A DNA stretch of 64,000 bases from NCBI RefSeq assembly GCF_000239695.1, contig NZ_JH470338.1, forward strand, positions 1,137,067-1,201,066, read 5' to 3'. Made by a program: the position numbers and the translations under genes. This DNA is from Actinomyces graevenitzii C83 (GTDB taxonomy: Bacteria > Actinomycetota > Actinomycetes > Actinomycetales > Actinomycetaceae). A model generated the notes under the pieces. It had not been told where the DNA came from, made no database searches, and was given only the letters and a program-made list of their open reading frames with translations. This document shows, piece by piece, positions 9,687-20,218 of the stretch (position 1 is its first letter; every line of letters begins with the position of its first letter).

Positions 9687-10354
9687 TAGCGCACAGCCTC
9701 CTTCTGGTTTACGACTTTCACGGTGGCCAGGCTGGGGTCATCGGGACGGTTGGCACGTACCCAATCCACCTGGTTTTGGGTGGGGCCGCTGACCTCGCCA
9801 CGGTAGTAGTCACTGTCTTCGCAGCCCTGCGCCATCGGGTGCGGGGCAGCTAGTGCGCCTTCAGGCAAGGGAACTAGCAGGTTTTGCTTTTCGTAGATCA
9901 GACCTTCGCGGCCGTCACCTACCAGCTCATCAATTTCATGAGTCATGGTTAGCGCGCGGGTAGGACAGGCCTCAATGCAAAAACCGCACAAAATGCAGCG
10001 CAGGTAGTTGATCTGGTAGACACGCCCGTAACGCTCACCGGGAGAGTACTGCGCCTCGGGAGTGTTGGGGGCGGCCTCAACGTAGATCGCGTCAGCCGGG
10101 CAGGCCCAAGCACACAGTTCACAACCAATGCACTTTTCCAGCCCGTCGTCGTAACGGTTGAGCTGGTGACGGCCGTGGAAGCGAGGCATAACCCGGGGCT
10201 TTTCAAAGGGGTAACGCTCAGTTTCCACCGGACGGAACATGGAGGAAATAGTTACCCCATAGCCGGCCAGGGGCGAGAGCAGCTTAGCTAGCGCCGAAGG
10301 CTCGTCACGCAGCCACTGGTCGTGGTTGGAGGCATCAATTTCTTTTTTACTCAC
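9686..10354 (-). CDS. nuoI: NADH-quinone oxidoreductase subunit I (2 x 4Fe-4S)
   Basis: Peripheral-arm iron-sulfur subunit carrying clusters N6a and N6b on the electron path to quinone. Two complete ferredoxin motifs are seen: C75-C78-C81-C85-P in [12 protein letters not shown], and C120-C123-C126-C130-P in [12 protein letters not shown]. The N-terminal 30 residues lead into the segment that contacts the membrane arm. At 222 residues it is slightly longer than enterobacterial NuoI because of a C-terminal tail (about residues 180-222). GTG start overlapping nuoH (GTGA). Confidence 0.95.
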   Translation of the reverse strand: MSKKEIDASNHDQWLRDEPSALAKLLSPLAGYGVTISSMFRPVETERYPFEKPRVMPRFHGRHQLNRYDDGLEKCIGCELCAWACPADAIYVEAAPNTPEAQYSPGERYGRVYQINYLRCILCGFCIEACPTRALTMTHEIDELVGDGREGLIYEKQNLLVPLPEGALAAPHPMAQGCEDSDYYRGEVSGPTQNQVDWVRANRPDDPSLATVKVVNQKEAVR

Positions 10355-11652
10355 TTTTCAACCTCCTTAGCAGACTTGGCGGGCACTGCGTGGCGGGTAG
10401 AGACAGGCAGTTCCTGCCCGGGCAGCGGCGGGACCGGGTAACCACCGGCGAAAGCGTCAAACTTGTCGCTTTCAGGCTCTTCCTTCTCGGACTTAGATTC
10501 AGGCCAGAAGAACAGCACCACCATGGTCACCACGCAGATCACGCTTAGACCCAGCAGCAGCTGCTGTGCGTCCATGTCAGTGAAGGCGCGCAGGCCCTGC
10601 ACAATGGCCACCAGCACAAACCAGGCTAGAGCCACCGGAATCAGGAACTTCCAACCAAAACGCATGAACTGGTCGTAGCGGAAACGCACCAAAGTACCAC
10701 GGGTCCAAATCATGAAGAACATGCAGGCCCAGATCTTGGCCATGAACCACAGTACCGGCCACCAGCCAGAGTCGGCGCCCTGCCAAATCAGGGTTAGCGG
10801 GCCGGCGCTCCAGCCACCTAGGAACAAGGTGGTGCACACGGCGGACACGTTGAACATGTTGATGTATTCGGCCAGGAAGAACCAGGCGAACTTCATGGAG
10901 GAGTACTCCACCATGTGTCCAGCCACCAGCTCACCTTCAGCTTCAGGAAGGTCGAAGGGCAGGCGGTTAACTTCACCAATCATGGAGATGACGTAGATCA
11001 GGAAGCTGGGCAGCAAGCCCACACACCACCACAGGTTGGTCTGTGCGGCCACAATCCCGGAGGTGGACATGGAACCTGAAACCAGGAACACGGTCACAAT
11101 GGACAGACCCATGGCCAGCTCGTAGCTGATCACCTGGGCGGCGCTACGCACTGCACCAAACAGCGGGTAGGTGGAGTGGGCAGACCAACCACCTAGCACA
11201 ATGCCGTACACCCCAAAGGCGGTGATAGCCAGGATGTAAAGCACCGAGACCGGGAAGTCAGTTAGTTGCAGCGGGGTGTGGTGACCAAAGAAGCTCACCG
11301 AAGGCCCAAAGGGGATCACCGCGTAAACCATGAAGGCACAGAAGGCGGCAATGGTGGGGGCCAGCAGGTAGATGAACTTTTCGGCGCCCTTAAGCCAGAA
11401 GTCTTCCTTCATGATCAGCTTGCCTGCGTCGGCAACAGCCTGAAGCAGACCTAGCGGACCGTTAACGTTAGGCCCTAGACGGGTCTGCATACGGCCCAGG
11501 CCGCGACGTTCAACCCACAGCGCCATAATCACGGACAGGATCAAAAATACCGCTAGGAATACGGCTTTGATCAGCGTAATCCACCAGGGGGTGTCAGAAA
11601 AGTCCGCAGTTACCCCGGCTGCGGTTGGCAGCGTCATAACGACGGCGTGCAT
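10351..11652 (-). CDS. nuoH: NADH-quinone oxidoreductase subunit H
   Basis: Membrane subunit that forms most of the quinone-binding chamber. Recognisable segments are [17 protein letters not shown] in the first cytoplasmic loop and [19 protein letters not shown] in the acidic loop that lines the quinone channel. [10 protein letters not shown] is also present. Eight spans are expected. The C-terminal 50 residues are a charged Glu/Lys/Pro tail outside the conserved core. Its ATG follows the nuoG stop directly (TAAATG). Confidence 0.95.
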   Translation of the reverse strand: MHAVVMTLPTAAGVTADFSDTPWWITLIKAVFLAVFLILSVIMALWVERRGLGRMQTRLGPNVNGPLGLLQAVADAGKLIMKEDFWLKGAEKFIYLLAPTIAAFCAFMVYAVIPFGPSVSFFGHHTPLQLTDFPVSVLYILAITAFGVYGIVLGGWSAHSTYPLFGAVRSAAQVISYELAMGLSIVTVFLVSGSMSTSGIVAAQTNLWWCVGLLPSFLIYVISMIGEVNRLPFDLPEAEGELVAGHMVEYSSMKFAWFFLAEYINMFNVSAVCTTLFLGGWSAGPLTLIWQGADSGWWPVLWFMAKIWACMFFMIWTRGTLVRFRYDQFMRFGWKFLIPVALAWFVLVAIVQGLRAFTDMDAQQLLLGLSVICVVTMVVLFFWPESKSEKEEPESDKFDAFAGGYPVPPLPGQELPVSTRHAVPAKSAKEVEK

Positions 11653-14262
11653 TTACTTCACCTCCGAGAGATTAACGATAAGACCTTGGCCGCCGCCTAG
11701 GCTCTGACGCACGGTGGAACCGGCCGAGCATTCGGGAAGCCAAACAGTGTTGGGTGCTAGCGGTGCGATTACCGCCGGCAAAGTGATCGAGCCGGTTTCC
11801 GTGCTGACTTGCAGCTGGCTGCCGGAGTGGATGCCATTAGCCTTGGCCAGTTCGCGGGCCACGTAGACCACCGGGCGGCGCGCGGTGGCGGCCAGGTGCT
11901 CTTCGAAGTCCTGTAGGCGCCCGCCGTCAAGCATGGGCTTGTGGGTGGCCAGGTAGGCCTGCCCGGGGGCCAGTTTGCTAGTGGCGACGGCGCTGGTGGG
12001 CTGCATGTTAGGATGCGTTGCGCTAATGCCCAGGCCGGCTAGCTCACGGTGCAGCTCAGCTAGGTCATTTACGTGCAGGTCAGATCCCATTTCTGCAGCC
12101 AGCATGGCCAGTACCTGACGGTCGGTGCGGGCACGTGAAACGTGGGCCTGACCGAAGGGACGCACGCGGCCTTCCCAGTTAACGAAGGTGCCGTTCTTTT
12201 CTACGGGCGGGGCCACGGGGAAGACCACGTCGGCGTGCTCGCTGATTTCTGAGCGGCGCACCTCTAGCTGTACCAGGAAGCCAGCTTCGCTCATGGCGGT
12301 GCGGGCCAGTCCCGGGTCGCTAAAGTCGCGCAGGTCAACGCCACCAACTACCAGGGCGTCTAGGCCGTCGGCGCTGAGCACCGAGTTAAGGATGGCCTCA
12401 GTGTCGCGGCCGGCAGCGCTGGGCAGGGCGCCCCATAGCTGCTCAACCTGGGCGCGGGCGGCGTCGTCGGCAACTAGGCGACCACCAGGCAGCAAGCCCG
12501 GCAGGGTACCAGCCTCGATACCACCACGTTCACCGGCGCGGCGCGGCACCCAAGCCAGGCGGGCACCGGTGCGCTTAGCCAAAGCGTCGACGGCGCTGAG
12601 CAGGCCGGGCACCTCGGCGGCGCGTTCACCAACCAGGATGGTGGCGCCCTCTGCGCTAAGGGCCTCGGTTAGCTCGGCGGGCAGGGCCTTAACAGCGGCA
12701 ACCTCACTACCGGGGGTGGCGCTGATGATGTTGGCGCGTAGCTTTACCGAACCGGCGCTCTTAATCGGAGCCACGGTGTGCACCTTGAGGCCACGGTTGT
12801 TTACGGCCTTGTGTAGACGCAGGAACAGCGAACCGCACTCGTCCTCAGGCTCTAGGGCCACCAGCAGCACCGTGCCGGCGCTTTCCAGGCTGGTGTAGGT
12901 GACGCGGCCAAGGCCGCGACCAGCCACGTTAGCGGCGATGAAGGCTTCATCCTCAGCGCCGGCGGGGCGTACTCGCTGGTCGATGTCGTTGGTGTGGGCC
13001 ACGGTGCGGGCAAAGCGCGACCAGGCCCAAGCGTCCTCTAGGGTCAGTCGGGCGCCTGGTAGGAAACCCACGCCACCAGCGGCGATGGCCTTAGCCAGGC
13101 CCTGCGCGGCGACGTCGAGAGCGTCGGGCCAGCTGGTGGGAACCAGGGTGCCGTCAGCTTCACGTACCAGCGGGGTGGTCAGGCGGTCCGGAGCGCTGGC
13201 CCACGGGAAGGCGAAGCGGTCCTTGTCGGTGATCCACTCTTCGTTGACCTCGGGGTCGTTGCCGGCCATGCGGCGCAGCACCACACCGCGACGCATGTCC
13301 ACGCGGATGGCGGAGCCGGAGGCGTCGTGCTCGGTTACCGAGTCGGTGGAAACCAGGTCCATGGGGCGGGCCCGGAAACGGTACTTGGCGCTGGTGAGGG
13401 CACCTACGGGGCAGATCTGGATGATGTTGCCCGAGAAGTAGGAAGCGAAGGGACGTCCGCTTACATCCTGGTTGGCCACCTCAGCGCCGGCGGTTAGACC
13501 GTCTTGCACGCCGCTCTGGCCACCGGGGCCGGCCAGGGTGGGGTCGGGAACCAGGTGGTGCTCGCCGCGAATGTCCTGCGTGCCCGCATAGTCGCCGGGT
13601 TCGTGGAAGTCCAGGGCGGTGGCGTCAAAGCGGCCAATCTGCTCACCGTACATCCCCGAGTGCTCGCCGGCGGGGTGACCGCCACCGCGTCCTTGCAGAG
13701 CGATGAAGCGGTCGCCAGCGATCTGGTCTGCGAAACGCACGCAACGCTGGCACAGGATGCAGCGGTCGCGGTCTAGCAGGATCTGGCTGGTTAGGCGCAG
13801 CGGCTTGGGGAAGGTGCGCTTAACGTCGGTGAAGCGGGTGATGGACTGGCCGCCCTGTTCCATGAGCTTAAGCGCTTGGTTCTGTAGCGGGCATTCGCCA
13901 CCCTTGTCGCAGACCGGGCAGTCTAGCGGGTGGTTGATCAGCAGGAACTCCATGGTCCCGTTCTGGGCCTTGGCAGCTACCTGGCTGGTTGCCTGGGTTT
14001 CGATCTCCATGCCTTCCATGGCGGTCATGGCGCAGGAGGGCTGGGGCTTGGGCATCTTGCGTACGACGCCGTCACGCCCGGGCATAGCTACTTCCACCAG
14101 GCACTGGCGGCAGTTAGCTGAGGGCTTTAGCAGCGGGTGGTCGCAAAAACGCGGGATGCGCACGCCCACCTGTTCGGCAGCGCGGATTAGCAACGTACCC
14201 TTGGGCACGGCTACCGTGGCGCCGTCGATCTTGATGTTTACCAGGTCGGTCATAGAAGTCAC
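11653..14262 (-). CDS. nuoG: NADH-quinone oxidoreductase subunit G
   Basis: Large iron-sulfur subunit of the NADH-dehydrogenase module. The N-terminal 2Fe-2S ferredoxin-like domain uses C40, C51, C54 and C77. It is followed by the His-ligated cluster motif (HPLDCPVCDKGGECPLQ) and by CILCQRCVRFADQIAG. The rest is a molybdopterin-oxidoreductase-like fold without an obvious metal site. A Gly/His-rich insert (about residues 196-250, including HPAGEHSGMYGEQIG) sits inside the N-terminal third. The GTG at 14262 overlaps the nuoF stop as GTGA and has GGAAAG upstream; an in-frame ATG three codons later is the alternative start. Confidence 0.93.
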   Translation of the reverse strand: MTSMTDLVNIKIDGATVAVPKGTLLIRAAEQVGVRIPRFCDHPLLKPSANCRQCLVEVAMPGRDGVVRKMPKPQPSCAMTAMEGMEIETQATSQVAAKAQNGTMEFLLINHPLDCPVCDKGGECPLQNQALKLMEQGGQSITRFTDVKRTFPKPLRLTSQILLDRDRCILCQRCVRFADQIAGDRFIALQGRGGGHPAGEHSGMYGEQIGRFDATALDFHEPGDYAGTQDIRGEHHLVPDPTLAGPGGQSGVQDGLTAGAEVANQDVSGRPFASYFSGNIIQICPVGALTSAKYRFRARPMDLVSTDSVTEHDASGSAIRVDMRRGVVLRRMAGNDPEVNEEWITDKDRFAFPWASAPDRLTTPLVREADGTLVPTSWPDALDVAAQGLAKAIAAGGVGFLPGARLTLEDAWAWSRFARTVAHTNDIDQRVRPAGAEDEAFIAANVAGRGLGRVTYTSLESAGTVLLVALEPEDECGSLFLRLHKAVNNRGLKVHTVAPIKSAGSVKLRANIISATPGSEVAAVKALPAELTEALSAEGATILVGERAAEVPGLLSAVDALAKRTGARLAWVPRRAGERGGIEAGTLPGLLPGGRLVADDAARAQVEQLWGALPSAAGRDTEAILNSVLSADGLDALVVGGVDLRDFSDPGLARTAMSEAGFLVQLEVRRSEISEHADVVFPVAPPVEKNGTFVNWEGRVRPFGQAHVSRARTDRQVLAMLAAEMGSDLHVNDLAELHRELAGLGISATHPNMQPTSAVATSKLAPGQAYLATHKPMLDGGRLQDFEEHLAATARRPVVYVARELAKANGIHSGSQLQVSTETGSITLPAVIAPLAPNTVWLPECSAGSTVRQSLGGGQGLIVNLSEVK

Positions 14263-15602
14263 CGTCCGCTTTCCGTGATTGCACTGGCTGCGTAGGGGAA
14301 GAGCTCACAAGCCGGGGTGGTGTAACCAGCCTCGAACTCGGAGCGGAAACGCTTGATGCCGCTTAGCACCGGGGTGGCGGCAGCGTCACCTAGCGCACAG
14401 AAGGAGCGCCCAGCGATGTTGGAGGCAATCGACTCCAGCTTTTCCACGTCACCCGGCAGGCCCTTACCGGCCTCTAGGCGCAGCATGATTTGGCGCATCC
14501 AGTAGGTACCTTCACGGCAAGGCGTGCACTTACCGCAAGATTCGTGCTGGTAAAACTCGGTCCAGCGAGTCACTACGCGCACAACCGAAACAGTCTCATC
14601 AAATACCTGTAGGGCGCGGGTACCCAGCATAGAGCCGGCGGCACCTACAGACTCGTAGTCCAGGGGAACATCGAGCTCATCTTCAGTGAAGATGGGGGTG
14701 GAGGAACCACCGGGCACCCAGAACTTGAGCTGGTGACCGTTGCGGATACCGCCACACATGTCGATCAGCTCGCGCATGGTGATGCCGAAAGGAGCCTCAA
14801 ACTGGCCGGGGTTACGCACGTGCCCAGAGACGGAGAAAATACCGTGACCCTTAGACTTTTCAGTACCCATAGCGGAGTACCAAGCGGCGCTTTCACGCAG
14901 GATGCCGGGCACCTGGGAGATGGTCTCAACGTTGTTGATAACGGTGGGACGCGCGTACAGACCGGCCACAGCCGGGAAGGGCGGCTTTAGACGCGGGTGA
15001 CCACGGCGGCCTTCGAGCGAGTCCAGCAGCGCGGTTTCTTCACCACAGATGTAGGCGCCCGCGCCGGCGTGAGCAGTAATGGTTAGCGGCTGCTTGCCGT
15101 CCAGGCCAAAACCGGTGTCTAGCAGGCCAGATTCCATAGCCTCACGGGCCGCAGCCAGCAGGCGGCGGTAAACCTGGCTAACCTCACCGCGCAGATATAC
15201 GAAAGCGTGGTCGCAGCCGATAGCGCGCGAAGTGATCGCTATACCCTCAATCAGGGCGTGCGGGTTACCCATAATGGTGGGGATGTCCTTGCAGGTGCCC
15301 GGCTCGGACTCGTCGGCGTTAACCACCAGGTAACGCGGCTTGCCGTCGGGGGCGGGCAGGAAGGACCACTTCAGGCCGGTGGGGAAGCCTGCACCACCAC
15401 GGCCGCGCAGGCCGGAAGCCTTAACCAGCTCAACAATTTCGCTAGCCTGCATTTTCTTGGCCTTAGCTAGGCCCTCATAGCCGCCGTGACGACGGTAAAC
15501 GTCCATAGTCCAGGAGCGGTCTACACCCCACATGGAGGTCAAGATGGGCGTTAGCGTCCCTGGCGCACTGTAAGCGGGCTGTGCCACTGCAGTGTCACTC
15601 AC
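14259..15602 (-). CDS. nuoF: NADH-quinone oxidoreductase subunit F (NADH/FMN site)
   Basis: Carries the NADH- and FMN-binding sites and cluster N3. The Gly-rich GRGGAGFPTG (residues 67-76) binds the nucleotide. GAGAYICGEETALLDSLEG is the FMN-associated signature, and ESCGKCTPCREGTYW (about residues 352-366) supplies three of the cluster cysteines. The 447-residue length is typical. GTG start in a GTGA overlap with nuoE. Confidence 0.95.
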   Translation of the reverse strand: MSDTAVAQPAYSAPGTLTPILTSMWGVDRSWTMDVYRRHGGYEGLAKAKKMQASEIVELVKASGLRGRGGAGFPTGLKWSFLPAPDGKPRYLVVNADESEPGTCKDIPTIMGNPHALIEGIAITSRAIGCDHAFVYLRGEVSQVYRRLLAAAREAMESGLLDTGFGLDGKQPLTITAHAGAGAYICGEETALLDSLEGRRGHPRLKPPFPAVAGLYARPTVINNVETISQVPGILRESAAWYSAMGTEKSKGHGIFSVSGHVRNPGQFEAPFGITMRELIDMCGGIRNGHQLKFWVPGGSSTPIFTEDELDVPLDYESVGAAGSMLGTRALQVFDETVSVVRVVTRWTEFYQHESCGKCTPCREGTYWMRQIMLRLEAGKGLPGDVEKLESIASNIAGRSFCALGDAAATPVLSGIKRFRSEFEAGYTTPACELFPYAASAITESGR

Positions 15603-16270
15603 TTGGTTTCCTCCTTCGGTGCGCTCCAGCCCTTTTCCTGGGCAATTGTTTGTCCTAGCAAGCTGGGGGCGCCAGCGCTGATGCCCTCATCTACCAGGCC
15701 GTCTTCAAAACCAGCCAGTAGGTGCTCGTTTTGCTTGAAAGTGGGCACCTGCTTGGGGCCACGGGTGGGGCCGACCGGCTTGCCCTGACGTAGCTTGTCC
15801 ACCAGGTCAACGGCCTTGGCTGGGGTCTGGTTGTCAAAGAACTCCCAGTTAACCATCACTACCGGCGCATAGTCGCAGGCCGCATTGCATTCGATGCGTT
15901 CTAGCGAAATGCTGCCGTCTTCAGTGACGCCGTCGTTGCCGATGCCCAGGTGCTCGCTAACCGCGTCCCAAACCGCGTCTCCACCCATAACCGCACACAG
16001 TGCGTTGGTGCATACACCCACGTGGTACTGGCCGCCGGGGTGACGGCGGAACTGGCTGTAGAAGGTGGCTACAGCGCTAACCTCGGAGGTGGTTAGGTTC
16101 AGGGTTTCAGCGCAAAAACGGATGCCATCAGGCGAGACGAAACCGTCATAGCTCTGAATTAGGTGCAGCATCGGGATCAGCGCGCTACGCTCATGCCCGC
16201 TGGGGTAACGCCCCATGATCTGGGCGCTTTCTTCACGTAGACGCGTCAAAGTTGCTTCGTCATAACTCAT
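15599..16270 (-). CDS. nuoE: NADH-quinone oxidoreductase subunit E (2Fe-2S)
   Basis: Thioredoxin-like 2Fe-2S subunit next to NuoF. The four ligands are visible as C87, C92, C128 and C132 in VCTNALCAVMGG and ECNAACDYAPVVMVN. The C-terminal 60 residues (GPTRGPKQVPTFK onward) extend past the cluster domain, as in other actinobacterial NuoE. The ATG shares one base with the nuoD stop (TGATG). Confidence 0.94.
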   Translation of the reverse strand: MSYDEATLTRLREESAQIMGRYPSGHERSALIPMLHLIQSYDGFVSPDGIRFCAETLNLTTSEVSAVATFYSQFRRHPGGQYHVGVCTNALCAVMGGDAVWDAVSEHLGIGNDGVTEDGSISLERIECNAACDYAPVVMVNWEFFDNQTPAKAVDLVDKLRQGKPVGPTRGPKQVPTFKQNEHLLAGFEDGLVDEGISAGAPSLLGQTIAQEKGWSAPKEETK

Positions 16271-17628
16271 CAGCGGTCCACACCTCCTAGTACGGGGTCG
16301 ATGGAAGCCAGAGTCGGAACGATGTCGGCAAGCATGCCGCCCTCTCCCATAATGGCCATGGACTGCAGGTTAGAGAAGGAAGGATCCCTAAAGTGCACGC
16401 GGTAGGGGCGAGTGCCGCCGTCGGAAACTAGGTGCACACCCAGCAGACCCTTAGCGTGCTCAACCGTCTGGTAAACCTGCCCTGCGGGCACGTGGAAGCC
16501 CTGGGTGACCAGCTTGAAGTGGTGGATCAGGGATTCCATGGAGGTGCCCATGATTTCACGCACGTGCTCTAGGGACTGGCCCTGGCCGTCGGCGGCTAGG
16601 CTCATGCGGGCCGGCCAAGCGATAGCCGGGTCATCCACCATGGTGGGCTCGCCCTCTAGCTGCTCTAGGCGCTCAAGGCACTGGGAGACAATCTTGAGAG
16701 ACTGGAAGCATTCATCCATACGCACGCGCATACGGTTGAAGCAGTCAGAGCGGTCGTAAACCGGCACGTCAAAGTCGTAGGTTTCATACCCGCAGTAGGG
16801 GGCGCTCTTACGCAGGTCCATCGGGTAGCCGGTGGCGCGCAGGCAGGGACCGGTTAGGCTCAGGGCCATGGCTCCGGCCAGGTCGATCTCACCGACGCCG
16901 ATCATACGGCCGCGCAAAATCGGGTTACCCATGCACAGCTTTTCCAGCTCGCCCAGGTCACGCTTGATGTTGGGCAGGGTGGAGCGGATAAACTCTACCG
17001 CGCCTGCGGGAATGTCTTGGGCTAGGCCGCCGGGGCGCACAAAGGCGTGGTTCATGCGCAGGCCGGTGATCATTTCGTAGGCGCGCAAAATGTTTTCACG
17101 GCCACGGAAGGCGATGGTCAGCAAGGTGGTACCACCCAGCTCGTTACCACCGGTTCCCACCGCGATCAGGTGGGAGGCGATGCGGTTTAGCTCCATGAGC
17201 AGCACACGCACTACCGAGGCCTTCTCGGGCACCTGGTCAGTAATACCCAGGGCCTTTTCCACTGCCAGAGCCCAAGCCACTTCCTGGAAGAAGGGGGCCA
17301 CGTAATCCATACGGGTTACGAAGGTGGCGCCTTGGGTGAAGGTGCGGAACTCCATGTTCTTTTCGATACCCGTGTGTAGGTATCCGGTGCCTACGCGCAC
17401 ATCGGTGACATGTTCACCTTCCACCTCTAGCACCAGGCGCAGCACGCCGTGGGTGGAGGGGTGGACGGGACCCATGTTCAGCACGATGCGATCATCGCGC
17501 ACGCGTTCTTCTTCATCACGGGCAGCAATCTGGGCTAGTACTTCATCCCAGTCACCACCGTTAGTTTGGAACTGGGGAGCGTCAGCGGCCAGAGAGTCTA
17601 GTGCTGCACCGGTTGCGTGAATGCTCAT
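16270..17628 (-). CDS. nuoD: NADH-quinone oxidoreductase subunit D (49 kDa type)
   Basis: Quinone-site subunit of the connecting module, related to NiFe-hydrogenase large subunits but without their metal ligands. Seen are [21 protein letters not shown] near residue 50 and [34 protein letters not shown] and the C-terminal [15 protein letters not shown] with [18 protein letters not shown] are also present. It is separate from nuoC, unlike the NuoCD fusion of E. coli. A 50-residue lead precedes the core. TGATG overlap with nuoC. Confidence 0.95.
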   Translation of the reverse strand: MSIHATGAALDSLAADAPQFQTNGGDWDEVLAQIAARDEEERVRDDRIVLNMGPVHPSTHGVLRLVLEVEGEHVTDVRVGTGYLHTGIEKNMEFRTFTQGATFVTRMDYVAPFFQEVAWALAVEKALGITDQVPEKASVVRVLLMELNRIASHLIAVGTGGNELGGTTLLTIAFRGRENILRAYEMITGLRMNHAFVRPGGLAQDIPAGAVEFIRSTLPNIKRDLGELEKLCMGNPILRGRMIGVGEIDLAGAMALSLTGPCLRATGYPMDLRKSAPYCGYETYDFDVPVYDRSDCFNRMRVRMDECFQSLKIVSQCLERLEQLEGEPTMVDDPAIAWPARMSLAADGQGQSLEHVREIMGTSMESLIHHFKLVTQGFHVPAGQVYQTVEHAKGLLGVHLVSDGGTRPYRVHFRDPSFSNLQSMAIMGEGGMLADIVPTLASIDPVLGGVDR

Positions 17629-18365
17629 CAGCGGTAAGACCTCCGAGTGTCAGCGGGGGGCGTGGATGCGCCCTTGTATTCGACCGGGATACCACCTAGC
17701 GGGTAATCCTTGCGTTGGGGGTGGCCTACCCAGTCATCGGGCATGGCCGTGCGGGTGAGGCCGGGATGACCGTCAAAAACGATGCCCATCAGGTCCCAGG
17801 TTTCACGCTCGTGCCAGTCGTTACCGGGGTAAACGCTAACTACTGAGGGCACGTGCGGGTCGGTGTCGGGAACAGCTACCTCAATGCGCAGCTGACGGCT
17901 GCCGTGGGTTAGGCTCATCAGCTGGTAGCAGGCGTGCAGTTCGCGGTCTTTGTCGCCGGGGTAGTTAACGCCCGAGACCCCAATGCACAGCTCAAAGCGC
18001 AGGTCGGGGTCGTCACGCAGGTACTGCATTACGGCCACCAGGTGCTCGCGTACCACAAAAATGGTTAGCTCTCCGTTTTCTACAACTACCTTCTCGATTA
18101 CCTGGGAGGGTTCCAGCCCGCCCTTGCGTAGGTCTTCGATTAGGTCGTCGACGACGGCGTCGAACCAGCCACCGTAGGGGCGCACCGCTGCGGGGGCTAG
18201 GGTGATTACCTGGCTGAGGCCGTCAAAACCGGTGGTGTCACCGGCGTCTTTGGCCCCAAATAGGCCGTGTTCGCTGCCGATAACTTCCAGGGCTAGCTGC
18301 GGGCGTACGGCGACGCCGTCGACTTCAGCCACTGCCTCGGTTGCCTGACTTAGCTCTTCACTCAT
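17628..18365 (-). CDS. nuoC: NADH-quinone oxidoreductase subunit C (30 kDa type)
   Basis: Connecting-module subunit that pairs with NuoD. The family signature [20 protein letters not shown] is present near residue 185, followed by DYPLGG. The first 80 residues ([12 protein letters not shown] and a Gly-rich stretch) are poorly conserved and contain little more than the strand [15 protein letters not shown]. The ATG overlaps the nuoB stop as ATGA. Confidence 0.93.
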   Translation of the reverse strand: MSEELSQATEAVAEVDGVAVRPQLALEVIGSEHGLFGAKDAGDTTGFDGLSQVITLAPAAVRPYGGWFDAVVDDLIEDLRKGGLEPSQVIEKVVVENGELTIFVVREHLVAVMQYLRDDPDLRFELCIGVSGVNYPGDKDRELHACYQLMSLTHGSRQLRIEVAVPDTDPHVPSVVSVYPGNDWHERETWDLMGIVFDGHPGLTRTAMPDDWVGHPQRKDYPLGGIPVEYKGASTPPADTRRSYR

Positions 18366-18919
18366 GCCAGCAGGCCTTTCTGTGCGTGGGTGGGGGTGGC
18401 GGCCAGAGCGGCAGCCTCGACGGCGCGGGCGATCTCCTTGCGGTGGCCCAGCAGCGGGCGCTTGGAGATCTGCTTGGTCAGCTCCAGCATGGCGTTGATC
18501 AGCATTTCGGGGCGCGGGGGGCAGCCGGGCAGGTAGATGTCTACCGGCACAATGTGGTCAGCGCCCTGCACTACGGCGTAGTTGTTGAACATACCGCCGG
18601 TGGAGGCACAGGCACCCATGGAGATAACCCACTTGGGCTCAGGCATCGAGTCGTAGACGTTACGCACGATGGGGGCCATCTTGTGGCTTACACGCCCGGA
18701 AACGATCATCACGTCAGCGTGACGCGGCGAGGCACGGAACACCTCCCAACCGAAGCGGGCCAGGTCGAACCGCGGGCCGGCGGTGGCCATCATTTCGATA
18801 GCGCAGCAGGCCAGACCCATGGTGACGGGCCACAGCGAACGTGACTGGGCTAGGCCGGCCACGGTCTCAACGCTGGTTAGCAGGAATCCGGGGTTACCGG
18901 CTTGGTTTTCTTGGCTCAT
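18362..18919 (-). CDS. nuoB: NADH-quinone oxidoreductase subunit B (cluster N2)
   Basis: Holds the terminal 4Fe-4S cluster N2 that reduces quinone. The tandem cysteines are C38-C39 in [10 protein letters not shown]. The remaining ligands are in [14 protein letters not shown] (about residue 103) and [10 protein letters not shown] (about residue 133). Length 185 is standard. It has an ATG start and is 15 bases downstream of nuoA. Confidence 0.96.
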   Translation of the reverse strand: MSQENQAGNPGFLLTSVETVAGLAQSRSLWPVTMGLACCAIEMMATAGPRFDLARFGWEVFRASPRHADVMIVSGRVSHKMAPIVRNVYDSMPEPKWVISMGACASTGGMFNNYAVVQGADHIVPVDIYLPGCPPRPEMLINAMLELTKQISKRPLLGHRKEIARAVEAAALAATPTHAQKGLLA

Positions 18920-18934
18920 ACTTTTATCCCCTTA

Positions 18935-19294
18935 TCAGTCCCAATCCAGGCCGCCACGACGCCATTCAAGGACGTAGGGAACGGTGATTAGGGCGATGAA
19001 AATAAGTGCTGCTACCAGCCCGAACAGGCCTAGCTTTGCGAAAGAGCTGGCCCAGGGGTAAAGGAACACGACCTCAATGTCGAAGATGATAAAGGTCATA
19101 CCTACCAGGTAGAACTTGACTGGGAAGCGCCCGTGAGCGTTGTTGGCAGGAGTCGGATCCACACCGCACTCATAGTTACGCACCTTGGTGGAGTTGCGCC
19201 GGTTGGGGCTGATAATGGCAGACATTGCCAGACCACCAATGGCGATAAGTAGCGCAACTGCCCCCATCACCAGTAAGGAGACATAGGGATTCAC
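18935..19294 (-). CDS. nuoA: NADH-quinone oxidoreductase subunit A, first gene of the operon
   Basis: Three-span membrane subunit at the heel of complex I. The conserved loop YECGVDPTPANNAHGRFPVKFY and the helix MTFIIFDIEVVFLYPWA are both present. The start is GTG at 19294: the peptide beginning (V/M)NPYVSLL aligns with known actinobacterial NuoA starts. The likely ribosome-binding site AAAGGA is rather far upstream (about 13 bases). The 225 bases between this gene and divergent menG must hold the promoters of both; I could not pick out convincing -35/-10 pairs. Confidence 0.94.
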   Translation of the reverse strand: MNPYVSLLVMGAVALLIAIGGLAMSAIISPNRRNSTKVRNYECGVDPTPANNAHGRFPVKFYLVGMTFIIFDIEVVFLYPWASSFAKLGLFGLVAALIFIALITVPYVLEWRRGGLDWD

Positions 19295-19519
19295 GGCGAG
19301 AACACCATCCTTTTACGCACAGAGATTGACATTTAAACTGTAGTAGCTAGGCGCCAGGGGCTGCGCACACGACGCACTTAACCTCTAGCTTTTCCCCATA
19401 TTACGCCAAAAGTTCGTTTTTACGACGGATTGTCACACCTAAGTAAAATGCTTTATTACGCGCGGTTTAGCTTGCTTAAATCTGCGCTTATAAGCTCTAA
19501 AACCTGAGATGATTAGACC

Positions 19520-20218
19520 ATGTCACGAGCCAGCCTAAATAAGGACCCGCGCGAAGTAGCGGGCATGTTCGACACTGTCGCCCGCCGCTACGATTTAACC
19601 AATGACGTCATGAGCGGTTTCCAAGTGCGCGCTTGGCGAGCAGTTACCCGCGCTGCCGTTGGCGCCGGCCCGGGCATGAAGGTTTTGGACCTGGCTGCGG
19701 GCACGGGCACCTCCGCTAACGACTATGCCCTTGCTGGCGCCCAGGTGGTGGCCTGTGACTTCTCCATTGGCATGATGCAGGAGGGTAAGCGCCGCTACCC
19801 GGAGCTGCAGTTTGTGGCTGGGGATGCCACCGCTTTGCCTTTTGCCGACGACGCTTTTGACGTGGTCACTATCTCTTACGGCCTGCGCAATGTGAACGAC
19901 ACTTTGGCGGCTTTACGCCAAATGTATCGGGTCACTAAGCCCGGGGGGCGGATTGTGATTGCGGAGTTTTCCACCCCCACTACTCCGGTGGTGCGCGAGA
20001 GCTACAAGTGGTTTTTAGGTCACGTAATGCCCCCAGCGGCCAGGGTGTTTTCTTCCAATGTTGAGTCTTACGACTATTTGGCCGAGTCGATTTTGTCTTG
20101 GCCTAACCAGGAGGCGTTGGCGCAGTTGATGCTTGCGGCTGGTTGGCGTCAGGTGGCTTATAAGAATCTCTCTGGCGGCATTGTGGCGCTGCATCAGGCG
20201 GTTAAGCCCAGCGCATGA
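19520..20218 (+). CDS. menG: Demethylmenaquinone methyltransferase (MenG/UbiE)
   Basis: SAM-dependent C-methylation of demethylmenaquinone, the last step of menaquinone synthesis. A class I methyltransferase fold is shown by [10 protein letters not shown] (residues 56-65), the acidic ACDFSIGMM strand end and [25 protein letters not shown]. The final part is the UbiE/MenG family signature. Length 232 is normal. ATG start with only a weak GAG upstream. It heads a two-gene plus-strand unit with menF (ATGA overlap) and is divergent from the nuo operon. Confidence 0.93.
   Translation: MSRASLNKDPREVAGMFDTVARRYDLTNDVMSGFQVRAWRAVTRAAVGAGPGMKVLDLAAGTGTSANDYALAGAQVVACDFSIGMMQEGKRRYPELQFVAGDATALPFADDAFDVVTISYGLRNVNDTLAALRQMYRVTKPGGRIVIAEFSTPTTPVVRESYKWFLGHVMPPAARVFSSNVESYDYLAESILSWPNQEALAQLMLAAGWRQVAYKNLSGGIVALHQAVKPSA

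Noticed and set aside
12188..13441. Two long plus-strand frames opposite nuoG
   Set aside because: Arg/Ser/Ala-rich composition without motifs, typical of antisense frames in GC-rich genes; nuoG is certain.
18341..18844. 167-codon plus-strand frame opposite nuoB
   Set aside because: nuoB is fully conserved on the minus strand; the other frame shows a Gly/His/Val-rich shadow composition.
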